A stretch of DNA of 64,000 nt from Saxidomus purpurata. Lineage: Eukaryota; Mollusca; Bivalvia; Venerida; Veneridae. Shown piece after piece: positions 24,466-34,790 of the stretch. Every line of letters starts with the position of its first letter. The first letter of the stretch is position 1. The position numbers and the translations under genes were made by a program. The DNA lies in the NCBI GenBank assembly GCA_022818135.1, contig JAFMSR010000018.1, positions 2,850,577-2,914,576 of the forward strand, written 5' to 3'. A model generated the notes under the pieces. It saw nothing but the letters and a program-made list of their open reading frames with translations, had not been told where the DNA came from and ran no database searches.

Positions 24466-26150
24466 ACGGTTGACAAACAAGGACTGTGCCGTACAAGGAC
24501 ATGACGACAGTCCTGCAGACAGTGTCCTTCTAGGGACTTTGGTGACAATGGGGGACTTTACGCGGGACTACCGTTAACCAATAACGGACTCTGCCGTACA
24601 AAGTGTTCACGACAGTCCTGCAGACAGTATCCTTCTAGGGACTTTGGTGACAATGGGGGACTTTACGCGGGACTACCGTTGACCAATAACGGACTCTGCC
24701 GTACAAAGTGTTCACGACAGTCCTGCTGATAGTGTCCTTCTAGGGACTTTGGTGACAATGGGGGACTTTACGCGGGACTATGGTTGACAAACAAAGGACT
24801 GTGCCGTACAAGGACTTGACGACAGTCCTGCAGACAGTGTCCTTCTAGGGACTTTGGTGACAATGGGGGACTTTACGCGGGACTATGGTTGACAAACAAA
24901 GGACTGTGCCGTACAAGGACTTGACGACAGTCCTGCAGACAGTGTCCTTCTAGGGACTTTGGTGACAATGGGGGACTTTACGCGGGACTACGGTTGACCA
25001 ATAACGGACTCTGCCGTACAAAGTTTTCACCAAGTCCTGCTGATAGTGTCCTTCTAGGGACTTTGGTGACAATGGGGACTTTACGCGGGACTATGGTTGA
25101 CAAACAAAGGACTGTGCCGTACAAGGACTTGAGACAGTCCTGCAGACAGTGTCCTTCTAGGGACTTTGGTGACAATGGGGGACTCTACGCGGGACTACGG
25201 TTGACCAATAACGGACTCTGCCGTACAAAGTGTTCACCACAGTCCTGCAGACAGTGTCCTTCTAGGGACTTTGGTGACAATGGGGGACTTTACGCGGGAC
25301 TACCGTTGACCAATAACGGACTCTGCCGTACAAAGTGTTCACGACAGTCCTGCTGATAGTGTCCTTCTAGGGACTTTGGTGACAATGGGGGACTTTACGC
25401 GGGACTATGGTTGACAAACAAAGGACTGTGCCGTACAAGGACTTGACGACAGTCCTGCAGACAGTGTCCTTCTAGGGACTTTGGTGACAATGGGGGACTT
25501 TACGCGGGACTATGGTTGACAAACAAAGGACTGTGCCGTACAAGGACTTGACGACAGTCCTGCAGACAGTGTCCTTCTAGGGACTTTGGTGACAATGGGG
25601 GACTTTACGCGGGACTACCGTTGACCAATAACGGACTCTGCCGTACAAAGTTTTCACGACAGTCCTGCTGATAGTGTCCTTCTAGGGACTTTGGTGACAA
25701 TGGGGGACTTTACGCGGGACTATGGTTGACAAACAAAGGACTGTGCCGTACAAGGACTTGACGACAGTCCTGCAGACAGTGTCCTTCTAGGGACTTTGGT
25801 GACAATGGGGTCTCTACGCGGGACTACGGTTGACCAATAACGGACTCTGCCGTACAAAGTGTTCACGACAGTCCTGCAGACAGTGTCCTTCTAGGGACTT
25901 TGGTGACAATGGGGACTTTACGCGGGACTACCGTTGACCAATAACGGACTCTGCCGTACAAAGTTTTCACGACAGTCCTGCTGATAGTGTCCTTCTAGGG
26001 ACTTTGGTGACAATGGGGGACTTTACGCGGGACTATGGTTGACAAACAAAGGACTCTGTCGTACAAGGACTTGACGACAGTCCTGCAAATAAACGACAGT
26101 CCTGCAGGCAATGTCCTTCTAGGGACTTTGGTAACATTGAAGGACTTTGG
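24466..26150 (+). repeat. 105-bp satellite array with six-monomer order
   Basis: The landmark GGTGACAATGGGG recurs at 24541, 24646, 24751, 24856, 24961, 25065, 25168, 25273, 25378, 25483, 25588, 25693, 25798, 25902 and 26006, a period of 103-105 bases. Type A monomers carry GACAAACAAAGG; type B carry GACCAATAACGG. B splits by TGCAGACAGT (B1) or TGCTGATAGT (B2). The order from 24541 is B1 B2 A A B2 A, repeated in full from 25168, then B1 B2 A from 25798. That gives a higher-order unit of about 627-630 bp. Because 105 is divisible by three, a long frame runs through several monomers; this is a by-product. Confidence 0.95.
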
Positions 26151-26446
26151 CAAGTTTTTATAGATAGAGGCCTGCTGCTATAGGCCTTTCTTGAAAAGAA
26201 GGGATAGGTAAGCATTACGACTCGGATGAGGGCCTTTCGTTGAGGGGCCTCCCGTTACCCTCGTGACCCGGGTTTGTTCCCAAAAGGTGATTTCTAAAAA
26301 ATCGTGTCATCTAACCTCCCTCAGGGCCTACTGAGAACAAAAGTGTACGGTTAGTAACGAAAGTCCCTGGGTTAAGGGTTAAGGGTTCACCTGTCGCGAA
26401 AGTCCTTCATCTGATGTGTCGATACCCACGAAGAGTTGGACTTGTA

Positions 26447-27415
26447 AAAGGCCCCTACCCAAAGGCCCTATATAGCAATCGTGAAAACTGCGTTAGTAAA
26501 GCAAAGTATGAAAGTTCGATTCTCAGGGCCTTAGAGTAGGGGCCTTTGGTGGCTCGCGTGTCGATACACTTACTCAAGTTTACTTCATAGGGTCTTAGGG
26601 TAGGGGCCTTTCGTGACCTAGGGTACCCACAACGCCTTTCCCCAATGGGCCTTTCCCGACATTCCCATACCCTTACCCTAACTTAAAGGCCCCTTCACTA
26701 TAGTTCCACAGGGTATGGTTAGGACTTACACCCGGTCTGGTTGCCTTCTGTTTACGGGTCAAGGTCAGCAACAGGGTGGGATCCGAACACACCGTTGTGA
26801 CCCGACTGTTAATACAGATGATATTCACCTAGGACAGATGACCCAAATTCAGGGGAAATAAGCCTACTAGAGGGTATACTCCCTTACACAGCACTTTGCC
26901 CTCGGGTTAGCCGATTTGAGAAAATTTTGAATTTCTGGCTTGCCGTTGTCAAAACGCCCATACTTTGGCAGGCGACTTGTCCGACCATGGAACGTCTTGC
27001 CCTGCAACGGCGACCTTGTCAGAGGTCAAGGTCACCACACTTGACGCTAGAAACCGAATATTCTGTTCTCTAAAGTCCCTTAAAGGCAATCTCCTAGTTG
27101 AAACGGCATCTCCGAACCAGGACCGCCTTGGTTAGGGGAGGCTTCGTGTGGATGCTAGAACTGCACGAGGACTCAACTCTAGCATTCCTAGTTCAAGAGT
27201 GGTCGCTCTTTGAATATCACCTGAAGGCCTATGTCAGACAAACACTTGTGAAAAAGGCAACCCGAGCTTTGTCGCCCTTCCGCACAAAGGAGGAACACTC
27301 GGTGCAAAAGTGGCGACCAGACAGACCGAACGTGCTGAGCCGCCAGCAGGATCGAACCCTTGAACCCTGAACCGAACCGTATCACAAAGGACTTCCACGA
27401 GGGGCCTTAAGGGTA
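26447..27415 (+). repeat. 1.1-kb tandem duplication, copy 1
   Basis: Begins AAAGGCCCCTACCCAAAGGC and ends CGAGGGGCCTTAAGGGTA. It matches 27531-28514 across its length with mostly single-base changes and one 14-base gap near 26567, giving an offset of 1084 then 1098 bases. Open frames differ between the copies, arguing against coding. Confidence 0.85.
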
Positions 27416-27530
27416 TTGGCCTTTTGCTAGCCAAAGGCCCTATGTAACAAACATGAAAACGTCGTTGGTAAAGTATGAAAGTACGTTTCTTAGGGCCTTC
27501 CGGTAGGGGTATTTCGTCAGAGAGCACGTG

Positions 27531-28514
27531 AAAGGCCCCTACCCAAAGGCCCTATGTAGCAAACATGAAAACTGCGTTAGTAAAGCAAAGTATGAAAGTT
27601 CGATTCTCAGGGCCTTAGAGTAGGGGCCTTTCGTGGCTCGCGTGTCAATACCCACGAAGAGTTGGACTTACTCAAGTTTACTTCATAGGGTCTTAGGGTA
27701 GGGGCCTTTCGTGACCTAGGGTACCCACAACGCCTTTCCCCAATGGGCCTCTCCCGACATTCCCATACCCTTACCCTAACTTAAAGGCCCCTTCACTATA
27801 GTTCCACAGGGTAGGGTTAGAACTTACACCCGGTCTGGTTGCCTTCTGTTTACGGGTCAAGGTCACCAACCGGGTGGGATCCGAACACACCGTTGTGACC
27901 CGACTGTTAATACAGATGATATTCACCTAGGACAGATGACCCAAATTCAGGGGAAATAAGCCTACTAGAGGGTATACTCCCTTACACAGCATCTTTGCCT
28001 TCGGGTTAGCCGATTTGAGAAAATTTTGAATTTCTGGCTTGCCGTTGTCAAAACGCCCATACTTTGGCAGGCGACTTGTCCGACCGTGGCGCGTCTTGCC
28101 CTGCAACGGCGACCTTGTCAGAGGTCAAGGTCACAACACTTGACGCTAGAAACCGAATATTCTGTTCTCTAAAGTCCCTTAAAGGCAATCTCCTAGTTGA
28201 AACGGCATCTCCGAACCCGGACCGCCTGGGATAGCGGCGGCTTCGTGTGGGTGTTAGAAAGGCACGAGGACTCAACTCTAGCATTCCCGTTTTAAGAGTG
28301 GTCGCCCTTTGAAAATCACCTGAAGGCCTATGTCAGACAAACACTTGTGAAAAAGGCAACCCGAGCTTTGTCCCCCTTCCGCCTACAAGAGGAACACTCG
28401 GTGCAAAAGTGGCGACCAGAGAGACCGAACGTGCCGAGCCGCCAGCAGGATCGAACCCTTGAACCCTGAACCGAACCGTATCACAAAGGACTTCCACGAG
28501 GGGCCTTAAGGGTA
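27531..28514 (+). repeat. 1.1-kb tandem duplication, copy 2
   Basis: Direct copy of 26447-27415. Between the copies, 27416-27530 is itself a shorter, diverged version of the start of the unit (GGCCCTATGTAACAAACATGAAAAC), so the duplication arose within an already modular array. Confidence 0.85.
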
Positions 28515-28540
28515 ACCCGCGATACCCACGAAGTTACGAC

Positions 28541-28672
28541 TTACTCAAGTTTACTTCATAGGGCCTTTAGGTAGGGGCCTGTCGTTATCTCTTCAAACTG
28601 TAGCCATTGCAGTCAAAATGCAAAGTATTGAAGCTTACTTCAGAGGGTCTTTGGGTAGGGGCCTTTCGTTAT
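28541..28672 (+). repeat. Island module copy (CTTCATAGGG...GGGGCCTTTCGT)
   Basis: TTACTCAAGTTTACTTCATA and the following 110 bases recur at 29444-29573. The first part also occurs at about 26569 and 27667. The module is therefore present four times at roughly 0.9-1.1 kb spacing. Confidence 0.8.
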
Positions 28673-28799
28673 CTACGGAAGGCCTTTTCCGGGATTCGAA
28701 CAACGTTCTGCAACAACTTTGGAAGACAGGGACTTGGGAGAAAAGGACTTTCTTGGACAAATCTAAAGGGACTCCAGTGGACAAATGCTATGTTATTGT

Positions 28800-29443
28800 A
28801 TACCTAAATAGAGCTATGTCTTGTATGAAAGGGCCATAACTTAATCCAAATCAAGATATATTGATAAAGTTGGTCTCATTATTTATGCAATAGCAGAATG
28901 TACACGTACATACTTTGATATAAGCAATTGAAACGCCCGTCCGTCTGTACGAGCTGACACTCAGAGCTACAAAACACATTTTGTATTAAAATCAAACAAA
29001 AACCTTACTTAACAACATTAATATCAAGAACTTGATTTATCCCTCATGATTGCTGAGGGACTTCAAAATTTACATCATACTCTATGATGAACCAATTTTC
29101 AAGTCAAGTAACAATTTATCACAGTTATGCTTAGTAAGTGAAAAACATTTTAGGTATTTATATAGATAATTGTGTAACATTTTTTGGGTTAGGGTTGTCA
29201 GAAAATTAGTGACATATATTTATGTACAACAAATCAAAGACAGTATATATGACACTACCTTCGTTACCAACAGGAAATAATGTATCATTTATTTATAAAA
29301 TATATTGTTTCTTATTTTTTAAGCCATCGACATTAAAGCGGAATCAAGTTCCAACATTTTACAAGCAATAATTACAGTTTCGGATAAGGGGACATAACTC
29401 TGTGGCGAAGATCAATATTAAGAACTTGATTTATCCCTCATAT
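28800..29443. other. AT-rich interruption of the GC-rich island
   Basis: An AT-rich tract separates two copies of the same module. It contains AAGAACTTGATTTATCCCTC twice (about 29027 and 29421). No ends or target duplications were seen. It may be an inserted element or flank carried along in a duplication. Confidence 0.5.
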
Positions 29444-29573
29444 TTACTCAAGATTACTTCATAGGGCCTTTAGGTAGGGGCCTGTCGTTATCTCTTCGAA
29501 CGGTAGTCATTACAGTCAAAATGCAAAGTATTGAAGCTTACTTCAGAGGGTCTTTGGGTAGAGGCCTTTCGTG
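29444..29573 (+). repeat. Island module copy
   Basis: Near-identical to 28541-28672, offset 903 bases. Differences include TCGAACGG for TCAAACTG and GTAGAGGCC for GTAGGGGCC. Confidence 0.8.
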
Positions 29574-29990
29574 GTATCACCCCGACTCCTACCCGTCACC
29601 CAGACCAGGGCCTTTCGAAAGCCCTGACAAAGGACTATGGTGACATCTGCCAACACCAAAACAGACCAAGGCCTTTGGCAAGCCCAGCCCTAAGGACTAT
29701 TACGACATCAGTCAAGGGAACAAACTCGTACAACCACGTTTCGAGTATACCATTGCAAAAATCGCCAGGGACTTTCGCAACTTTTCGATAAACTAAGTGT
29801 TTTTAGCTGCAAGGAGGCCCTTGCCAAACACATTACAGCGTAAGGGCCTAACCCTAGGACTTTCGTGAGGACGCTGCCGTACTCCGAGGACTTTAACCAC
29901 GGGACTATATAATTTAGGGGGACAGTTACGACGGACCTTCGTTGACAATGTCTTTACCCTTTTTAAAGAAAACTTAAAAACAGTCCCTTT

Positions 29991-30802
29991 TCCTTTCTTT
30001 ATATATATTTTTTATCACCATAATCTAGAATGATTGTTTTATTCTAACCCGTTTGTGATTCTTAAATACTTTCATAGTTGTTATAGCTTATGCCAGGATT
30101 TATTAAATTAACGGCCCTGTATATACGATCCCTGCTTATGCGCAACTTAAAAGATTAACTGGTTTTTTAGTAAACATGGTCACATTTTGCGCGTTTTAAT
30201 TTAACTGATCATACAAAGTATAGTAATATGACAATTACGAATTTAAACTTAAAACAGATCAAATTAGTCAAGTCTCAGAGAAATGAAAAAATATCATTAA
30301 AAATAGGAAATGTGACATTTATCATGCCGTTTATGATTATAAAATAACTTAAATTTTATCGGGAGTTGATTACGTCAGTGGCGTGTATTAGCGTTGACTT
30401 TGACATTTTTTTCTGACACATGTTAGAAACTTATAAACAAATTACATTATACTGGAAACATGAAAACACTTAACTAATTATGCCGCGCCTGTATATTATT
30501 GGTTAACATGGTTTTAACAGCTTCTTATAAAAAATACATGTATATCCGGCAAATGTTTTTAAGCTTCAGAGGATACAGACCGGTATAGTACTATAAAAAG
30601 CAAGGCACGACTTTAGCCGTAGGCAATATCCCGATAAGAGACAGGTAATAAAACAATGAAGGGTCATAAACCTGATTCACTTTAACCCAATTTCAGTTTG
30701 AGCGGGGTCCTAATATAACGTTTATAGGACGGAGGTTTAAATATAATTCAATTTGTCATAAAAAAATAATCATCATATCTAGTTATCTTATATTATGAAT
30801 AT
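29991..30802. other. AT-rich interior of the 11-kb unit, no gene seen
   Basis: Plain AT-rich sequence after the island. Nothing was recognised. Confidence 0.4.
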
Positions 30803-30930
30803 GAGAGGGTGGTGCCGCTCATCCGGAGGTTGCGGGTTCGAGCCCCACCGGGGTTGCGACACCAGTACTGTTTTTCCAGGAAGCGGACTCTAGTGACCGC
30901 ATAAGTTTCAAGATTTCTTCACAATCGATC
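30803..30930 (+). mobile_element. tRNA-derived SINE fragment
   Basis: A perfect pol III B box GGTTCGAGCCC lies at 30835-30845 within a tRNA-like GC-rich stretch, followed by TTCCAGGAAGCGGACTCTAG. That is close to the conserved central domain I associate with invertebrate MetaSINE-type elements (from memory). The A box region is degenerate. No poly(A)-type tail or target duplication was found. Confidence 0.6.
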
Positions 30931-31199
30931 TAAATTGAATTAGTACAAACTATAAACATGATTTTGCTTTACTTATAAATTTAAATATTACTGGTAATTT
31001 AAATGAATTCATACTTAAATGTGACGTGTGAAGAATGCGAGCAACACTCGTGTTAAACAACCCGCCCAATTTTGCACAAGGAGACATTAGTCCCTTCATT
31101 ATTTGGCAGAAGCGGACATTATCCATTTTTAGTCTTCAAAGCTTAAAATTGATTCAAAATCATCATAGTATCACCTGGTGACAAGCTTGTCTGTCCTGA

Positions 31200-31412
31200 T
31201 GAAACCACCCCTATCCCTCTAATCCCACCTTATACAGATGTGATTCACCTTCGTGGGTTCGAGCATTGCTACAGAACATGCTACAGAACATGTTTCTTTG
31301 CGTGAGCCCAAAAATATAGTTTATTACGGACGATATGGATCTACACGTAGTACTGGTTCGATCCAGAAACAATGGTTATAGGTAAACTGCCCGTAAATGA
31401 AAAGCTAGAGGC
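31200..31412 (+). mobile_element. tRNA-SINE remnant
   Basis: It has a B-box-like GGTTCGAGCAT at 31256-31266, then CATGTTTCTTTGCGTGAG, AGTACTGGTTCGATCCAG and AACAATGGTTATAGGTAAACTGCCCG in order. The same order recurs at 32185-32315, so these are copies of one family. Short internal duplication: GCTACAGAACAT occurs twice. Confidence 0.55.
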
Positions 31413-31699
31413 ACTTATTTTGTATTTACAATTAATAAACATTCACAACATGACATATAGGCTATCGTCTGCATAATACATCGGTCAATCATACGACGCA
31501 AAACGTAAAACCAAATTAGAAAACGTGTTTTCCACAGATCATGGAATGTTTGAGAGGCATTATATTATGTCTTACTAAACCTAGTAAAAGTAATGCTGTA
31601 CAGGCTTCAATGATACTATTTTTCTATTTGCTATTTACCTTGTATAATTACTAGTATGTGAGCTTTAGGCAAGTTCGAGTTTTTGTAACGAATTGACCA

Positions 31700-31820
31700 T
31701 TATGTATTAGACCGTTCTACTTGTGTTCGAGTCCCGCGGCGCCGTGATCCTGAAAACTTAACTTAAGGGGTTATAGACTGATACTTACCAGGAACAATGG
31801 TTAGGCAAGGACATGACTGT
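31700..31820 (+). mobile_element. tRNA-SINE remnant
   Basis: B box TGTTCGAGTCCC near 31724-31735, followed by ACCAGGAACAATGGTTAGGC at about 31789, matching the 3' body of the neighbouring SINE copies. It is diverged. Confidence 0.5.
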
Positions 31821-31825
31821 ATATA

Positions 31826-31900
31826 CAGTCAAACCTGTGATAAAGACCACCTCCAAATAGAGACCACCCTATGAATAAAGACCAGCAGGGAGATCGCCGT
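31826..31900 (+). mobile_element. Single DNA-transposon end
   Basis: CAGTCAAACCTGTGATAAAG preceded by TA, then repeated A(T)AGACCACC words. This resembles the ends of Tigger/mariner-type invertebrate elements. The partner end was not found downstream, so this is a fragment. Confidence 0.4.
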
Positions 31901-31999
31901 GCACTATTGATATATTATACTCTTGTATCAAATTTTTTGTGCACAACGTAAGCTTTAAGAATATAAGTCAATAACAAAAAGATTATTTGGAATTTGACA

Positions 32000-32158
32000 G
32001 TTTTCGACCAAATGCTGTAGTGTTAAAACTAGTTTTCGACCACATGTCGTAGTCTTGTCTTTGACAAACTGTCGTATTAGACCAACTATCTTATTCGGCG
32101 AAGTGTCGTAGTCGACGAAATGTCTTTCGACGAAATATCTTTCGGCGAAATGTCGTGC
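32000..32158 (+). repeat. Short tandem repeat (CGACNAAATGTCGTAGT-like)
   Basis: Variants of TTTCGAC(G/C)A(A/C)ATGTCGTAGT recur about seven times with irregular 18-40 base spacing. The units become cleaner toward the right (TTTCGACGAAATATCTTTCG). Confidence 0.6.
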
Positions 32159-32184
32159 ACCGCATAGAATAGAGTATTCCTACC

Positions 32185-32315
32185 GACCATGTCTCTTTGT
32201 GTGAGAAAATTGTTTCAAACGGAGAAGAGGAGTCTAGTACTGGTGCTTAGGAGAAACAATGTTTAGGTAACTTGACTGCCCGCCTGTTAAAATGACTAGC
32301 AGCCCCCATAGTAAC
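32185..32315 (+). mobile_element. tRNA-SINE remnant
   Basis: CATGTCTCTTTGTGTGAG, TCTAGTACTGG, AACAATGTTTAGGTAAC and TGACTGCCCGCC follow in the same order as the copy at 31200-31412. The tRNA-like head is missing or unrecognisable. Confidence 0.5.
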
Positions 32316-32730
32316 ATGATGTCATGCCGTTACATAGTGGCGCTGTGACCAAATTTATTAATTCAGTTGCCTGTTTGTATATAAAGTGAAGTCCAATTTC
32401 GGATTGGCTCGATCATTTCCGGTTTCGTATGAGAAATTAAAGTCTATGATATAGTATATATATATATGATAGTAATAAATTCAGATTTGCGCTGACATCT
32501 CTACACACCGTATTTATGTGTGCAAAACAAAATCATACAGTTATAATCCCCTAAATCTGACTGAGGGGTACATTTTGAACCTTTATTTCATAAAAAAATA
32601 TCAGAAAAGCTGATTTGTTTCCTTCCAGACCTCCATTCAATGTATCTGTTACCAAATTAGCTATTTTGAATACAAAACAATGTCTAAAATGAACTCGGGG
32701 ACACACAGAAACATCGTTCTCTGTGCTATA

Positions 32731-33197
32731 TTTAGGTATGAGACGCCTAAATACATTTCCATAGACTTACATTATAAGGGTTTCTTCCGGTGCGACTTCC
32801 CAAAATCTCACCGACTGCTGAAATGAACTTTATTTTGTAGATTCATCCTAGTCCCACATAAAAATAACAAAATTTATACATGTGATCCAATACTTTATGC
32901 CAGTAATTTGGAGCTCAATGACACCACCCCCAATTTTGTGGCAGTTTTAGTGGTCACCGACCAAATATGTCAGTATTTTCAAATACCAAATATTTTGATT
33001 ATAATTTATATCCAGATTTTTCTCTTCATATTTCATTTGTGATCTATCATGCAGCGATTATTTCAAACTAATTTTTCTTGTATGCATCCACTTAGTTTCA
33101 GCCAATCAGCAATCAAACACATAGTGTAGGTCCGCATGTTCCCTAGACAAAATCAACTGCTTCCGCTTTTCACCGATTTAGGGGTCTCATACCTAAA
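32731..33197. mobile_element. MITE-like element with 22-bp inverted ends
   Basis: TTTAGGTATGAGAC at 32731 continues GCCTAAAT; its reverse complement ATTTAGGGGTCTCATACCTAAA lies at 33176-33197, with one mismatch in 22. Each end is itself partly palindromic. The 467-bp body is non-coding. Target duplication is uncertain. Confidence 0.55.
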
Positions 33198-33215
33198 AGT
33201 ATTATATGTAAAACA

Positions 33216-33446
33216 TCGTTTTAACGAGTCACGTGACACTTTAAACCGGGGTTTCAGCTCATTTGATTGGTCGTCTCTTAAACTATGGGTTTAACAGACT
33301 TTAAACTACGGTTTAAGACTTTAAACCACGGTTTAAGAATTAATGTGCAAACGGCACCTGAAACTAGGGGTTTAAGAGGTGTTAAACTATTGGTTTAACA
33401 GTTAAACCTATAGTTTATAGAATTAATGTGCATTTCGCTTGCCATA
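33216..33446 (-). repeat. Right inverted arm of the 11-kb unit
   Basis: Reverse complement of 22294-22524 with two substitutions, ending CGCTTGCCATA next to the second AACTTC. It contains seven TTAAACC...GGTTTAA-type palindromes. Its lack of indels against the left arm points to recent origin or gene conversion between the arms. Confidence 0.85.
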
Positions 33447-33822
33447 AACTTCGACCAGTTAATGTATTCACAGCGGGTATCATTTTACGAGAGACAAAAA
33501 AGTGAAACTGTTTTATTTAATTAAACGCCTATTTTTGAACAAAATCACATTCAAATGGCGTTGTACATCAGAATAAACATGTAAAATAAATACAAATATA
33601 CATAAAACATGAATAAGAACACAATAAAACAGAGAAAAAGATACCACAGTTTAAAGCATATAGATGACACGACAATAAAACAAATCAAAACATAAAAACC
33701 CCAGAATATACTAGTATTTCAGTTATCAATACAAAGGCAACATACGGAGTTAACGGGTTTCAAGAGTGCAAGACGTGCCATGGTAACATAATATTTTGTC
33801 AGAGCACAGGTTCAGATGAAAA

Positions 33823-33889
33823 CCGTCACCGAGGGAACTGTTTTGGCGGGAACGAGGCTCTGCCGAGTTCCCGTACAGTGAGGTGACGG
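33823..33889. other. 67-bp hairpin
   Basis: CCGTCACC at 33823-33830 pairs with GGTGACGG at 33882-33889. Inside, CGGGAACGAGGC (33847-33858) pairs with GCCGAGTTCCCG (33862-33873) apart from two mispaired positions. It may be the head of a dispersed element; AGCCAGGACTCATGATGGAA follows. No RNA class is recognised. Confidence 0.6.
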
Positions 33890-34345
33890 ATTTCCATCGA
33901 GCCAGGACTCATGATGGAAACTTTTCTTGCATTCCGTCTTGCTCTTTAAAGAAGATTTCTAATGCCATCAAAATGTGATTTCATGAAAAACAAACGTTTT
34001 CCGACGTTCTGTTTGGGAATTGCGTCACATGTTAAAACGTTCATTAGTGATTCACGAGAGTGTCCGGCTAGCGGGTGCCAGACCGGTTTTTCCGGCAGGG
34101 CAAATCCCGGAGCCAACATGAAACGTCAGTCTACTTATTTGAAAGAGGAGCATAGATATTACTATAATGACTTTCCCTCGGTGATTCATGTAAAAATGTC
34201 TCTTCATATGACAATCCATTGCACATAGTTCTTTTAATGGAAATTGTATAATGATATTAAATTTTTGTAAATGCAACCATCGGGATGGGTCTCGTTGGGA
34301 TAAACAATATCTTAACGACTGATTTAACAGATTAACCACAATGAC

Positions 34346-34790
34346 GAGACGATTCATAATTAATGTCTATGCAAGTGATACAGACGAAAAGTCGTTATAA
34401 CGGATGATGAAAGGTTTTCAAAGGACGCTTCGTCTTCGAAGGAGAGGCAGTTAAATTATGATTGAAAACACTCAATTTAGATACAGTAATTGTCTCCTGG
34501 GGCTGTCGATTTGTCATTAAAATATGATAACAAGGAAGACAGTTCTAAAACAACAGTTTTCACTCTATATGAGACTTATTAATTTAGTAAGTGATACAGA
34601 AGAAAAGTCATCGTAACTGATGATTGAAGAATTTGGAAAAGACGCATCGTCTTCAAAGGAGATGTAGTTTAATTGTGATTGAAAGAACTCAATTTAGATA
34701 CAGTAATTGTCTCCTAGGGTTTCCATTTATCACTTCAACATGAGAACAAGAATTATGGTTCTAAAACAAAATTTCTCACTCTACATGAAA
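34346..34790 (+). repeat. ~216-bp tandem duplication
   Basis: AAGTGATACAGA(C/A)GAAAAGTC at 34373 and 34589, CATCGTCTTC/CTTCGTCTTC, and CTCAATTTAGATACAGTAAT occur in the same order in both units. The units are clearly diverged, with indels. ATTATTAATTT at about 34790 hints at a lost third unit. Confidence 0.8.

Larger units (their letters stand above)
23470..29990. other. GC-rich repetitive island
   Basis: Composition rises sharply against the AT-rich flanks and falls again near 29990. The block is saturated with related words: AGGGACTTTGG, AAAGGCCCCTA and TAGGGGCCTTTCGT. The last occurs in variant form near 26230, 26540, 26605, 27620, 27700, 28660 and 29560. Open frames are short and change between duplicate copies, so there is no evidence of coding. 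Sub-blocks are listed separately. The part at 23560-24460 contains phrases like AGGTCAAAGTCACAGATC and GGCCAAGGTCACGACC seen in mollusc dispersed repeats. Confidence 0.7.
22288..33452. mobile_element. 11.15-kb inverted-repeat unit, 6-bp target duplication
   Basis: Arms of 231 bp at 22294-22524 and 33216-33446 are inverted copies with two mismatches and no gaps. Directly outside them is the same hexamer AACTTC (22288-22293 and 33447-33452), as expected of a target-site duplication from one insertion. Six-base duplications are known for Maverick/Polinton and for some Dada and IS3EU elements. However, no polymerase, integrase, ATPase or transposase is visible, and the TATGGC terminus does not match the AG start usual in Polintons. 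The interior holds palindrome arrays, a GC-rich island with satellite DNA, a 1.1-kb duplication, SINE remnants and a nested MITE. The alternative is two separate insertions of a short element that happen to share a flanking hexamer. Confidence 0.6.

Noticed and set aside
24994..25356. 120-codon repetitive frame in the 105-bp satellite
   Set aside because: The frame stays open only because the period is divisible by three. Type B2 monomers and single-base deletions break it, and there is no start context or protein-like conservation.
24466..26150. CRISPR-like array
   Set aside because: The units are contiguous 105-bp tandem monomers without unique spacers, in a eukaryotic context.
27340..27380. 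Minus-strand GGTTCGATCCTGC, B-box-like
   Set aside because: No A box at the right distance and no cloverleaf. The word recurs only because the segment is duplicated.
27098..27527. Overlapping 65-97-codon frames in the GC-rich duplicated segment
   Set aside because: GC-rich sequence has fewer stops. The corresponding frames are not preserved in the second copy at 27.5-28.5 kb.
22288..33452. Maverick/Polinton identity for the 11-kb unit
   Set aside because: The 6-bp duplication and long inverted ends fit, but no polymerase B, integrase, packaging ATPase, protease or capsid frame is visible and the terminus differs.
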